Part shown: piece after piece, positions 1 to 5,581 of the stretch
Layout: the number at the start of each line of letters is the position of its first letter
How positions within the stretch are numbered: the first letter of the stretch is position 1
DNA from: Bryobacterales bacterium
GTDB taxonomy: Bacteria; Acidobacteriota; Terriglobia; Bryobacterales; Bryobacteraceae
Assembly (NCBI GenBank): GCA_003142355.1
Contig: PLMF01000256.1
Location: 3,210-11,687, forward strand
Length of the DNA: 8,478 nucleotides
Reading direction: 5' to 3'
Program-made: the position numbers and the translations under genes
Notes under the pieces: model-generated
What the model saw: only the letters and a program-made list of their open reading frames with translations
The model's database searches: none
What the model was told of the DNA's origin: nothing

Positions 1-804
1 CACACCAACGTGCCCGGATCGGAGCGGCTCAAGCGCTGGCAGGATGTCCACGCGCTGCTCGAAGCCGGCATCGACGTCCTCACCACCATGAACGTCCAGC
101 ATCTGGAGAGCCTCAACGACGAGGTATGGCACGTTACCGGAATACGCGTCAGGGAGACCATCCCGGATTGGGTGGTGGATGAGGCCGATGAGGTGGTGCT
201 GGTCGACCTGACGCCGAACGCGCTGCGAAACCGGCTGGAACGGGGCGCAGTTTATGCGCAGGACAAGGCGCAGCGGGCCATGGAGAACTTTTTCACGGAG
301 ACCAACCTCGCGGCGCTGCGGGAGATGGCCATGCGGCACACGGCCCACGAGGTGGAAGAGAAGCTGCACGCGCCGCCGGCGCCGGATTCGGGGGGCGCCC
401 CGGCGCGCCACGAGCGCCTGCTCGTTTGTCTCACGGGCCGGCCGGCATCCGCCATCCTGATTCGAAGAGGAAAGCGCGTCGCCGACTACTTGCAGGGCGA
501 CTGCCTGGCGATTCACGTGGCGCCGCCCAATACCGGCGACGGCGTCCCATCCCAGAACCGGGAAGCCGTCGAGCGCCACATGAACTTCGCGCGCAACCTG
601 CGGATTCAGACGCACATTGTGGAAGCCGCCGACGTGCCGCGCGCCATCACCGAGTTCGCCCGCGCCCAGCGCATCACGCAAATCTTCATGGGCCGCTCCC
701 AGCCCCCGCCCTGGTGGCAGCGCTTCCGCTATACTGTGGTCCAGCAGGTGGTCCGGCAAGCGCGCGACATGCAGATCACCATTGTGGCCGAGCGGCGGCG
801 CTGA
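1..804 (+). CDS. kdpD: KdpD-type K+ sensor protein without histidine kinase (5' end outside window)
   Basis: The reading frame is open from base 1 and begins HTNVPGS, the stretch that directly follows the Walker B segment of KdpD N-terminal domains, so the Walker A region lies to the left. The family signature continues with KRWQDV, LLEAGIDVLTTMNVQHLESL and a conserved DEADEVVLVD stretch. From about residue 130 of the visible part a universal-stress-protein-like domain follows, ending near IFMGRSQ and ITIVAERRR. The TGA at 802-804 comes right after it, where full-length KdpD would go on into four membrane helices, HisKA and HATPase. The product is therefore probably a soluble cytoplasmic nucleotide-binding K+/turgor sensor. 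Short KdpD forms of this kind are known in cyanobacteria and Deinococcus. A kdpABC operon probably lies upstream (inference). No kinase or regulator follows; the next gene is a cupin 44 bp away. Confidence 0.9.
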   Translation, partial: HTNVPGSERLKRWQDVHALLEAGIDVLTTMNVQHLESLNDEVWHVTGIRVRETIPDWVVDEADEVVLVDLTPNALRNRLERGAVYAQDKAQRAMENFFTETNLAALREMAMRHTAHEVEEKLHAPPAPDSGGAPARHERLLVCLTGRPASAILIRRGKRVADYLQGDCLAIHVAPPNTGDGVPSQNREAVERHMNFARNLRIQTHIVEAADVPRAITEFARAQRITQIFMGRSQPPPWWQRFRYTVVQQVVRQARDMQITIVAERRR

Positions 805-837
805 GGCATAGGCGTTGACCATGCCGCACTTTTTTCC

Positions 838-842
838 GGAGG
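838..842 (+). promoter_or_regulatory. Shine-Dalgarno GGAGG that fixes the cupin start
   Basis: GGAGG at 838-842 directly abuts the first ATG (843) with no spacer, but sits 6 nt before the second in-frame ATG (849). That is a normal spacing, so translation most likely begins at 849. Confidence 0.65.
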
Positions 843-848
843 ATGACG

Positions 849-1280
849 ATGGAGTTTTCACGCAGAGACTTGGCCTTTTTGATTCCCACGCTGGCAGCGG
901 CCGGCGCCGACGCCCAGCAACGACAGGCATCGCCCCTTCCCTCGAAGGCCTACCACAATGATCGGATTCCGTACGAGGGGGACGCCAAGAAGAAGGGGCG
1001 TCAGTTCTTCAAAGGCCGAACCCATGGAGGGTTTAATCTGGAGGCGCATGAAACCATCCTCGGCCCCGCCGTGGAAACGCACGCTCCGCACAAGCACTTG
1101 CATGAGGAGATCTTGACTGTTGTGGAAGGCACGGTGGAGTGGTATCTCGAAGGCAGGACCGAGACGGTAGAGGCGGGGTCCGTGATCTACTTCGGGTCGA
1201 ATCAGATGCACAGCATCCGCAACGCCGGCTCCGCGCCCTGCCGCTACTATGTGGTGGAGTTGCGCGGCGACGAAGCATGA
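849..1280 (+). CDS. Exported cupin-domain protein (Tat-like signal)
   Basis: This is a 143-residue small single-domain cupin. The N-terminus MEFSRRDLAFLIPTLAAAGADA has a twin arginine followed by a hydrophobic stretch and an Ala-rich end, resembling a Tat signal, so a periplasmic location is likely. Cupin motif 1 is complete: H81-x-H83-x3-E87-x6-G94, within PHKHLHEEILTVVEG. Motif 2 keeps G110, H121 and N125 but has Gly and Asn at the usual Pro and Gly. The three His and one Glu form the standard metal site. The reaction cannot be read from the sequence; cupins of this size include sugar isomerases, dioxygenases and sensors. An ATG at 843 is in frame, but the Shine-Dalgarno spacing favours 849. 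The next gene encodes another Tat-like exported enzyme, so the two may act on the same compound (inference). Confidence 0.85.
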   Translation: MEFSRRDLAFLIPTLAAAGADAQQRQASPLPSKAYHNDRIPYEGDAKKKGRQFFKGRTHGGFNLEAHETILGPAVETHAPHKHLHEEILTVVEGTVEWYLEGRTETVEAGSVIYFGSNQMHSIRNAGSAPCRYYVVELRGDEA

Positions 1281-1396
1281 CCGCGCGGCAGCAAACCCTC
1301 GCTGAGAAGCGAGGCCGAATCCTCGTCGAGATACAGGCATGCCCGGGCGGCGGCGGACCCCAGCTCTGTCTTGCTCTCGAAAACGCGTACGGTCAT
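1247..1396 (-). pseudogene. Possible 5' relic of a NagB/6-phosphogluconolactonase-like gene
   Basis: Read on the reverse strand from the ATG at 1396-1394, the frame gives MTVRVFESKTELGSAAARA. This resembles the beta-strand plus helix that opens glucosamine-6-phosphate deaminase-type proteins (VRVF...ELG.AAA). After about 19 residues the resemblance is lost, and the frame stops at 1249-1247 inside the cupin gene, giving only 49 residues against about 240 in the family. A GGTGG lies 8 nt before the ATG. It may be the surviving front end of a gene whose remainder was replaced. Chance similarity is a real possibility, because nineteen residues judged by eye is thin evidence. Confidence 0.25.
1297..1314 (+). 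terminator. Hairpin after the cupin gene, possible weak terminator
   Basis: CCTCGCT (1297-1303) and AGCGAGG (1308-1314) form a perfect 7-bp stem closed by a GAGA tetraloop, 16 bp after the cupin stop. No T-run follows, so it is at best a factor-assisted terminator or an mRNA 3'-end stabiliser. Confidence 0.35.
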
Positions 1397-1397
1397 A

Positions 1398-1408
1398 GTG
1401 GTTACCAC
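1398..1408. promoter_or_regulatory. Operator-like 11-bp palindrome upstream of the enolase-superfamily gene
   Basis: GTGGT-T-ACCAC is a perfect inverted repeat with 5-bp arms, 30 bp before the ATG at 1439. A second, imperfect dyad overlaps it (GGTTACC...GGTATCC, 6 of 7 positions). The position suits an operator for the gene downstream, but no clear -35/-10 pair was found beside it and no regulator gene is adjacent. Confidence 0.22.
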
Positions 1409-1438
1409 CGGTATCCAGATTCGCATATCCTTTAGAGT

Positions 1439-2644
1439 ATGAACCGACGACATTTTCTGACGGCTTCGGCCGGCGCCGCCTTGCTGGCCGCCGCCGACAC
1501 GGATTCATTGGGCCCCGAATACCAGAAGCCGGTTTTCAATCTCCACAAGGTTCTGGACGCTCCCGTCAAGATCGCTTCCATCGAACTGCTGCAGTCCGGA
1601 AACCGTTACTTCGTCCGTACGCGATCGACGGATGGCGCCGAGGGCGTGATACTGACCAAGGACATCGCGGACTACATCCCCATCCTGCTGCGGCGGGTGA
1701 TTCCGCAGTTCCTCGGGAAGGACGCGAGGGATCTCGAGAACCTGGTCGACGCGGTCTACGTCGCCAATTACAAGATCGCCGGGCAGGCCTTCTGGTGTCC
1801 CGTGGCGTACGTCGAACAGAGCCTCTTCGACCTGATGGGCAAGGCGGCGCACAAGCCCGCCGGCGAACTCATGGGCGGGGTGCTCCGCAAGGAGATTCCC
1901 GTGTACCTGTCCGGCTCGGGCCGCGACACCACGGCTGAAGAAGAGGTCGATGTCTACGTCCGGGGCGTGGAGTCGACCGGCGCCAAGGCGGTGAAGTTCA
2001 AGATCGGCGGGCGGATGAGCGACAACCGCGATGCCTCTCCCGGGCGCACCGACAAGTTGCTCGAGCTGGCCCAGAAAAAGCTCGGCGGCAAGGTCACGCT
2101 GATGGCGGACGCCAACGGGTCTTACGATGCCGCCAATGCGATTGCGATCGGCAAGCGGCTCCAGGAGATGAAGTACCTGTGGTTTGAGGAGCCGTGTCCG
2201 TGGGAAGAGAAGAGCGAAACCAGGAAGGTCGCCGACGCGCTGGAGATGAAGGTGGCTTTTGGCGAGCAGGATTCCAGCCTGTGGCTGTTCCAGTGGATGA
2301 TTGAGAACAAGGTGATGGACGTGGTGCAGCCCGACCTGAACTACAACGGCGGATTCATACGCGCCGCGCGCGTGGCCCGGATGGCGCGCAAGGCGAACCT
2401 GTGGATCTGCCCGCACAACACGCAGACCAGCGCGGCTTCGGTGAATATTTTGCAGTTTGCGGCCACCACTCCCAACATCGGCCCCTACATGGAGTACGTG
2501 TGGCGCGCGCCGGCGCGGAAGGAATCCTGGTTCTCGCCCAATTTCGAGATCAAGAACGGCGTCATTCCAGTTCCGGCGGGGCCGGGGATGGGGCTGGAGT
2601 TCGATCCGGACTTTTTGAAGAAGTGCGCCGTGGTGAAGCTGTAG
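1439..2644 (+). CDS. Mandelate racemase/muconate-lactonizing enzyme family protein (enolase superfamily), Tat-like exported
   Basis: The product has 401 residues. MNRRHFLTASAGAALLAAA is a twin-arginine leader, so the enzyme is probably folded in the cytoplasm and exported. The capping domain occupies about residues 45-150 and the TIM-barrel domain 155-380. All enolase-superfamily hallmarks are present: the base motif K186-F-K188, metal ligands D224 (MADAN), E250 (WFEEP) and E276 (AFGEQ), and the Asp-His pair D299 (QPDLN) and H326 (CPHN). KxK together with Asp-His is the arrangement of the MR subgroup, which abstracts a proton alpha to a carboxylate in racemases and sugar-acid dehydratases. 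The substrate cannot be assigned. The Shine-Dalgarno before ATG 1439 is weak. The gene ends convergently inside the tail of the reverse-strand membrane-protein gene, overlapping it by 83 bp. Confidence 0.9.
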   Translation: MNRRHFLTASAGAALLAAADTDSLGPEYQKPVFNLHKVLDAPVKIASIELLQSGNRYFVRTRSTDGAEGVILTKDIADYIPILLRRVIPQFLGKDARDLENLVDAVYVANYKIAGQAFWCPVAYVEQSLFDLMGKAAHKPAGELMGGVLRKEIPVYLSGSGRDTTAEEEVDVYVRGVESTGAKAVKFKIGGRMSDNRDASPGRTDKLLELAQKKLGGKVTLMADANGSYDAANAIAIGKRLQEMKYLWFEEPCPWEEKSETRKVADALEMKVAFGEQDSSLWLFQWMIENKVMDVVQPDLNYNGGFIRAARVARMARKANLWICPHNTQTSAASVNILQFAATTPNIGPYMEYVWRAPARKESWFSPNFEIKNGVIPVPAGPGMGLEFDPDFLKKCAVVKL

Positions 2645-3533
2645 TCCAATACAAGCTGGGAAGGCCCAGCACCAGCGTCACCACGTAGGCCGATGCCTGC
2701 GCCACCAGGATGAACGCCAGGGCTGCGTCCCGGCTGATTCCAAACGGCGTCAGAACCGTCACCGCGACAAATTGGTAAATCCCCACATAACCGGGCGTGG
2801 AGGGCAACGCGCTCCCCAGGCCCATGCCGGTGAGCAGCAGCATGGCTACGGTGAAGGAAAAGTGGAGGTGCAGCCCGTACGCCCCCAGCATGACGCCGAA
2901 CGCGTCCGTCATCCAGATGGCCACGGTCAGTACGGCGAAACCCAGAAAGCGGCCCACGTTGTGGAAGGCGCGCACTCCCAGCAGCACTTGATCGGCGAAG
3001 CGCGGCAGCAGGCCTTCCAGATGCGGCAGCACTGCCAGGACCGCCGCGCCCGCCGCGGCCACCAGGGCCGTGGTACGGGAGAGGTCCACGATCCAACGCG
3101 GCTTCGCTCCGTCTCCGAGCAAAATCAAAGAACTCCACAAGACCAGGGCGATCACGTCCATCAGGCGCTCGCTCAGAGCCGTGGTCAGGACGTAAGTCTT
3201 GCTCAGAGACGAACGCGCGCTGATCGCCAGGGTCCGCACCAGTTCCCCCGCGCGGGCCGGCAGAAAACTGTTGCCCAGGTATCCCGCCATGTTGGCGCGG
3301 AACACCAGGCCGACGCTCAAGCGCTCTTCCGCGTTCAGAAGGATACGCCACCGCAGCGAGCGCAGAAAAAACGAGAAGCACGAGCACCCGCATCCGGCCG
3401 CCAGGAACCCCCACCGCGCCCCGGCGATGGTCTGCCAAACGCCCTTCCAATCCACGCCGCGCAGGGAGAGATACAGCAGAACCGCGGCCAGCGGAACGGA
3501 CAGGGTCCACCACCAGGCGCGGCTGCTTTTCAC
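2562..3533 (-). CDS. LPG synthase TM-like / UPF0104 family flippase-like membrane protein
   Basis: A 323-residue polytopic membrane protein. Hydrophobic segments lie near residues 8-24, 40-57, 118-140, 153-170, 195-220, 226-242, 250-265 and 270-292. Family signatures are the LRSLRWR turn (58-64), GNSFLPARAGELVR (87-100), SERLMD (121-126) and PSTPGYVGIYQ (244-254). The family is related to the membrane half of lysyl-phosphatidylglycerol synthase and to YbhN/AglD-like proteins acting on lipids or lipid-linked sugars in the inner membrane. The GTG at 3533-3531 is chosen because it overlaps the SIS-gene TGA as GTGA (translational coupling) and gives the usual short cytoplasmic lead-in, VKSSRAWWW. 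The last 25 or so residues are polar and Pro/Ser-rich and are encoded antisense to the end of the enolase-superfamily gene. A partnership with the SIS isomerase in surface-sugar assembly is inference. Confidence 0.85.
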   Translation of the reverse strand: MKSSRAWWWTLSVPLAAVLLYLSLRGVDWKGVWQTIAGARWGFLAAGCGCSCFSFFLRSLRWRILLNAEERLSVGLVFRANMAGYLGNSFLPARAGELVRTLAISARSSLSKTYVLTTALSERLMDVIALVLWSSLILLGDGAKPRWIVDLSRTTALVAAAGAAVLAVLPHLEGLLPRFADQVLLGVRAFHNVGRFLGFAVLTVAIWMTDAFGVMLGAYGLHLHFSFTVAMLLLTGMGLGSALPSTPGYVGIYQFVAVTVLTPFGISRDAALAFILVAQASAYVVTLVLGLPSLYWTTASPRRTSSKSPDRTPAPSPAPPELE

Positions 3534-4084
3534 CGCTCGTCCATAAAGTAGTAGCAGATCATATGCATCAGCATCATGTGGACGTCCTCGGTCTGTCCCA
3601 TGTGCGGATGCGAGACGTGAATATGGAGCCGGGCCAGAGGCCCCATCTTGCCGCCATCCCGGCCCGTGAACGCGATGGTGCGGCAACCGATCGAGTTTCC
3701 ATATTCCAGCGCGCGCACCACGTTCGGCGAGTTTCCCGAACCGCTGAATCCCACCACCACATCCCCGGGCCGCGCAAAATTCTTCAACTGCTCGACGAAG
3801 ACGCATTCATAGCCGGCGTCGTTGGCATACGCCATGATGGTGGGCCCGGAATCGGTAAGCGCCATGATGCGAAAGCGCGCGGGCCGGTTGTAGCTGGCGC
3901 CTTTGACCATGTCGGTCGCGAAGTGCGACGCCGTAGCGGCGCTGCCTCCGTTCCCGCAAACGAAGATCTGGCGCCCTTCCGCACGCGCCTCAGCCAGGAT
4001 CCGGATGGCCTCGGCCGCCTTCTCCAGATCGACGGTTTCGATGGCCTTCAGGACCTCGGCTTTGTACACGCCCGGAGAGTTCAT
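3530..4084 (-). CDS. SIS-domain sugar isomerase, GmhA-like (phosphoheptose isomerase family)
   Basis: The product has 184 residues, close to the roughly 190 of GmhA. It is a single SIS domain: FVCGNGGSAATASHFATD (41-58) is the phosphosugar-binding loop and helix, ALTDSGPTIMAYAND (75-89) the second conserved block, FSGSGNSPNVVRAL (113-126) the Ser-rich phosphate loop, and TGRDGGKMG (140-148) the next strand-loop. The C-terminal helix carries QTEDVHMMLMH (164-174). GmhA converts sedoheptulose 7-phosphate to D-glycero-D-manno-heptose 7-phosphate for lipopolysaccharide or S-layer heptose. By eye, two E. coli GmhA active-site positions differ here: Glu65 is Asp58 and Gln172 is Glu166, while His169 and His174 are kept. 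The family is certain but the exact substrate is not. The ATG at 4084 begins a typical N-terminal helix; the Shine-Dalgarno is weak. Translation is coupled to the membrane-protein gene downstream. Confidence 0.85.
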   Translation of the reverse strand: MNSPGVYKAEVLKAIETVDLEKAAEAIRILAEARAEGRQIFVCGNGGSAATASHFATDMVKGASYNRPARFRIMALTDSGPTIMAYANDAGYECVFVEQLKNFARPGDVVVGFSGSGNSPNVVRALEYGNSIGCRTIAFTGRDGGKMGPLARLHIHVSHPHMGQTEDVHMMLMHMICYYFMDER

Positions 4085-4092
4085 AAGGCTTC

Positions 4093-4141
4093 GTAGGGGC
4101 TGGGCAACTGGTCCGCGCGCAGCCGGATGCCCGGCCCCTAC
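4093..4141. repeat. Long imperfect palindrome between the small-protein gene and the SIS gene
   Basis: GTAGGGGC (4093-4100) pairs with GCCCCTAC (4134-4141). After one mismatch (U-G on one strand, A-C on the other) GGGCA (4102-4106) pairs with TGCCC (4128-4132). Inside, TCCG (4112-4115) can pair with CGGA (4124-4127). In reverse-strand mRNA it covers the stop codon of the 43-aa gene and ends 9 nt before the SIS start. It could be a REP-like dispersed element, an intercistronic mRNA-stability hairpin or an attenuator. There is no T-run. Confidence 0.6.
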
Positions 4142-4269
4142 TTGCGCGAGCCGCGTTGCGGGTTCTTCAATTGCGACTGCCGAACCTTGCTCTTCTTCCG
4201 CTTGGGCTTGCTGAAAACGAAGGTGCCGCTTCCCAGATACTCGGCCTTGTAGGTCTTGTCGTCCGCCAA
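4138..4269 (-). CDS. Small basic hypothetical protein, 43 aa, TTG start
   Basis: This gene is easily missed because its frame has no ATG. It starts at TTG 4269-4267, 7 nt after a strong AGGAG (4281-4277 on the reverse strand), and the frame is closed upstream by a TGA at 4305-4303. The protein begins MADDKTYKAEYLGSGTFVF; the second half is rich in Lys and Arg (KPKRKKSKVR, then NPQRGSRK). It has an acidic start, a short beta-like hydrophobic core (YLGSGTFVF) and a strongly basic tail, as in small nucleic-acid- or ribosome-binding proteins, but I do not recognise the family. Both overlapping long frames look like shadows by composition. The SIS isomerase gene follows 53 bp downstream on the same strand, beyond a large palindrome, and a divergent metallopeptidase gene lies upstream. 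A TACAAT -10-like box is suitably placed. Confidence 0.7.
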   Translation of the reverse strand: MADDKTYKAEYLGSGTFVFSKPKRKKSKVRQSQLKNPQRGSRK

Positions 4270-4276
4270 AAGGATT

Positions 4277-4281
4277 CTCCT
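4277..4281 (-). promoter_or_regulatory. Shine-Dalgarno AGGAG of the 43-aa TTG-start gene
   Basis: The reverse strand reads AGGAG, then seven bases, then TTG GCG GAC GAC. It is among the best Shine-Dalgarno matches in the window and is the main evidence for both the gene and its TTG start. Confidence 0.7.
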
Positions 4282-4294
4282 GTGAATGGTTGGA

Positions 4295-4324
4295 TTGATC
4301 TCTCATTGTACCGCGCATTATTCT
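4295..4324 (+). promoter_or_regulatory. Candidate promoter of the metallopeptidase-thioredoxin unit
   Basis: TTGATC (4295-4300) and TATTCT (4319-4324) are separated by 18 bp. This would start transcription near 4331, only a few bases before the ATG at 4335, giving an almost leaderless mRNA. AAAGAGG directly abuts the ATG and is too close for a normal Shine-Dalgarno, which fits that reading. Both boxes are weak. Confidence 0.25.
4305..4310 (-). promoter_or_regulatory. Candidate -10 box for the small-protein/SIS/membrane cluster
   Basis: TACAAT on the reverse strand matches TATAAT at five of six positions. It implies a transcript start near 4297, about 28 nt before the TTG start. No good -35 is seen 16-18 bp upstream. 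The region is shared with the divergent metallopeptidase promoter, so the two promoters may overlap. Confidence 0.3.
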
Positions 4325-4334
4325 GGTAAAGAGG

Positions 4335-5576
4335 ATGAAGTCTCGTCACAGTCTGGCAGCGGTCTTCCCGCTCCTGCTCCTGCTCTATGCGGGGCCGGCT
4401 CCCGCTCAACCCTCCCGCGCCAAAGAGATTTGCGGGCTGGCCAACCGCATCGCCCTGGATCTGACGCAGATTTCGGGGATGAAGCTGCGCCACCCGGTCC
4501 CTTGCGATTACATCACCAAGGAGAAGATCAACGCGTTCCTCAACCAGCGCATGAAAGACGTCACCAGCCCCGAGGAGATCCGCGCCGAAGAGCTGACGCT
4601 GAAGAAATTCGGTTTCGTGCCGCGGGATTTCGACCTCGCCCGGACCACCGTCGACCTGCTTACGGAACAGGCCGCGGCTTTCTACGACTACAACAAGCAG
4701 AAGCTCTTTATCACCGAGTCGACCCCCTCGGACACCCAGGAGCCGGTGCTGGCGCACGAGCTGGCGCACGCCCTCGCCGACCAGAATTTCAATCTGGCCC
4801 GGTTCATCCGCCAGGGACGCAAGAGCGACGACGGATCCACCGCGCGCCTGGCCGTGATGGAAGGCCAGGCCACCTGGCTGATGTCCGAATACCTCGCGCG
4901 CAAGAGCGGCCGGTCGCTCAAGGATTCGCCCACGCTCGCCTCCAGTATGAGCCGCCTGGGCCAAGCCGCCGCCGGCGAGTTCCCCGTCTACGAGAACGCC
5001 CCGCTCTACATGCGCCTGACGCTGGTGTTCCCGTATACCAGGGGCATGTTGTTCCAGAACGCCGTCTGCGAGCGCGACGGGCAGGAGGGCTTCGCCGAAG
5101 TCTTCCGCCGCGCGCCGGTCTCCACCCAGCAGGTCATTCATCCCGAGGATTACTTCTCGAATCTCAAGCCCACCCAGCCGGAGCTTCCCGACGCTCACCT
5201 GCCGCGCGGCTACAAGAGCCTGGTAGGCGGCGCCCTGGGCGAGCTCGATCACGCCGTGCTGCTGGAGCAGTTCGCCGGCGCGCAGCAGGCCGGCGAGATC
5301 GCACCGCACTGGCGCGGTTGTAACTTCGAGCTGCGCGAGAACAAGAAGGCCGGCCGCGTGGTGCTGCTTTACGCCGCCGAATGGGACAGCGAAGAAAGCG
5401 CCCGCCGCTATTTTGCGGCCTACCGCGAGGTGCTCGAAAAAAAGTGGGAGAAGATGTCGGTGGCTTCCGAGACCGCCGATTCCGTGACCGGCTCCGGCGA
5501 CGACGGCCGTTTCGAGCTCCGCCGGAAGGGCGCCATCGTCACCAGCGTGGAAGGGCTCGACGCTGCGATAAACTGA
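4335..5576 (+). CDS. Secreted zinc metallopeptidase-like protein (HExxH)
   Basis: The product has 413 residues. MKSRHSLAAVFPLLLLLYAGPAPAQ is a Sec signal peptide with likely cleavage after an AxA site near residue 24. The mature protein has a helical N-terminal region, then EPVLAHELAHALADQNF with H141-E-L-A-H145 as the zinc/catalytic motif. MEGQAT puts E176 31 residues later, the position expected for the third ligand of a gluzincin. The arrangement HELxHALxDQxF followed by EGxAT is seen in a group of secreted bacterial proteins usually annotated hypothetical. The C-terminal 200 residues are not recognised; the last part (about 330-413) looks like a compact alpha/beta domain. The ATG at 4335 is the only start that retains the whole signal peptide. 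The thioredoxin-like gene follows after 5 bp and is probably co-translated. The substrate is unknown. Confidence 0.8.
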   Translation: MKSRHSLAAVFPLLLLLYAGPAPAQPSRAKEICGLANRIALDLTQISGMKLRHPVPCDYITKEKINAFLNQRMKDVTSPEEIRAEELTLKKFGFVPRDFDLARTTVDLLTEQAAAFYDYNKQKLFITESTPSDTQEPVLAHELAHALADQNFNLARFIRQGRKSDDGSTARLAVMEGQATWLMSEYLARKSGRSLKDSPTLASSMSRLGQAAAGEFPVYENAPLYMRLTLVFPYTRGMLFQNAVCERDGQEGFAEVFRRAPVSTQQVIHPEDYFSNLKPTQPELPDAHLPRGYKSLVGGALGELDHAVLLEQFAGAQQAGEIAPHWRGCNFELRENKKAGRVVLLYAAEWDSEESARRYFAAYREVLEKKWEKMSVASETADSVTGSGDDGRFELRRKGAIVTSVEGLDAAIN

Positions 5577-5581
5577 GAGCT

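Noticed and set aside
1505..2416. 303-codon open frame on the reverse strand
   Set aside because: Antisense of the enolase-superfamily gene, whose catalytic motifs are all intact on the plus strand.
2772..3551. 259-codon open frame on the plus strand
   Set aside because: Shadow of the membrane-protein gene; Gln/Arg/His-rich, with no hydrophobic core or motif.
4085..4318. 78-residue N-terminal extension of the SIS isomerase frame
   Set aside because: It crosses the palindrome and the 43-aa gene in another frame, has low-complexity Gln/Glu-rich content unlike the family, and the isomerase domain starts normally at 4084.
4167..5309. 380-codon open frame on the reverse strand
   Set aside because: Antisense shadow of the metallopeptidase gene in high-GC DNA; Leu/Gly/Arg-rich with no domain, whereas the plus frame has a signal peptide and zinc motif.
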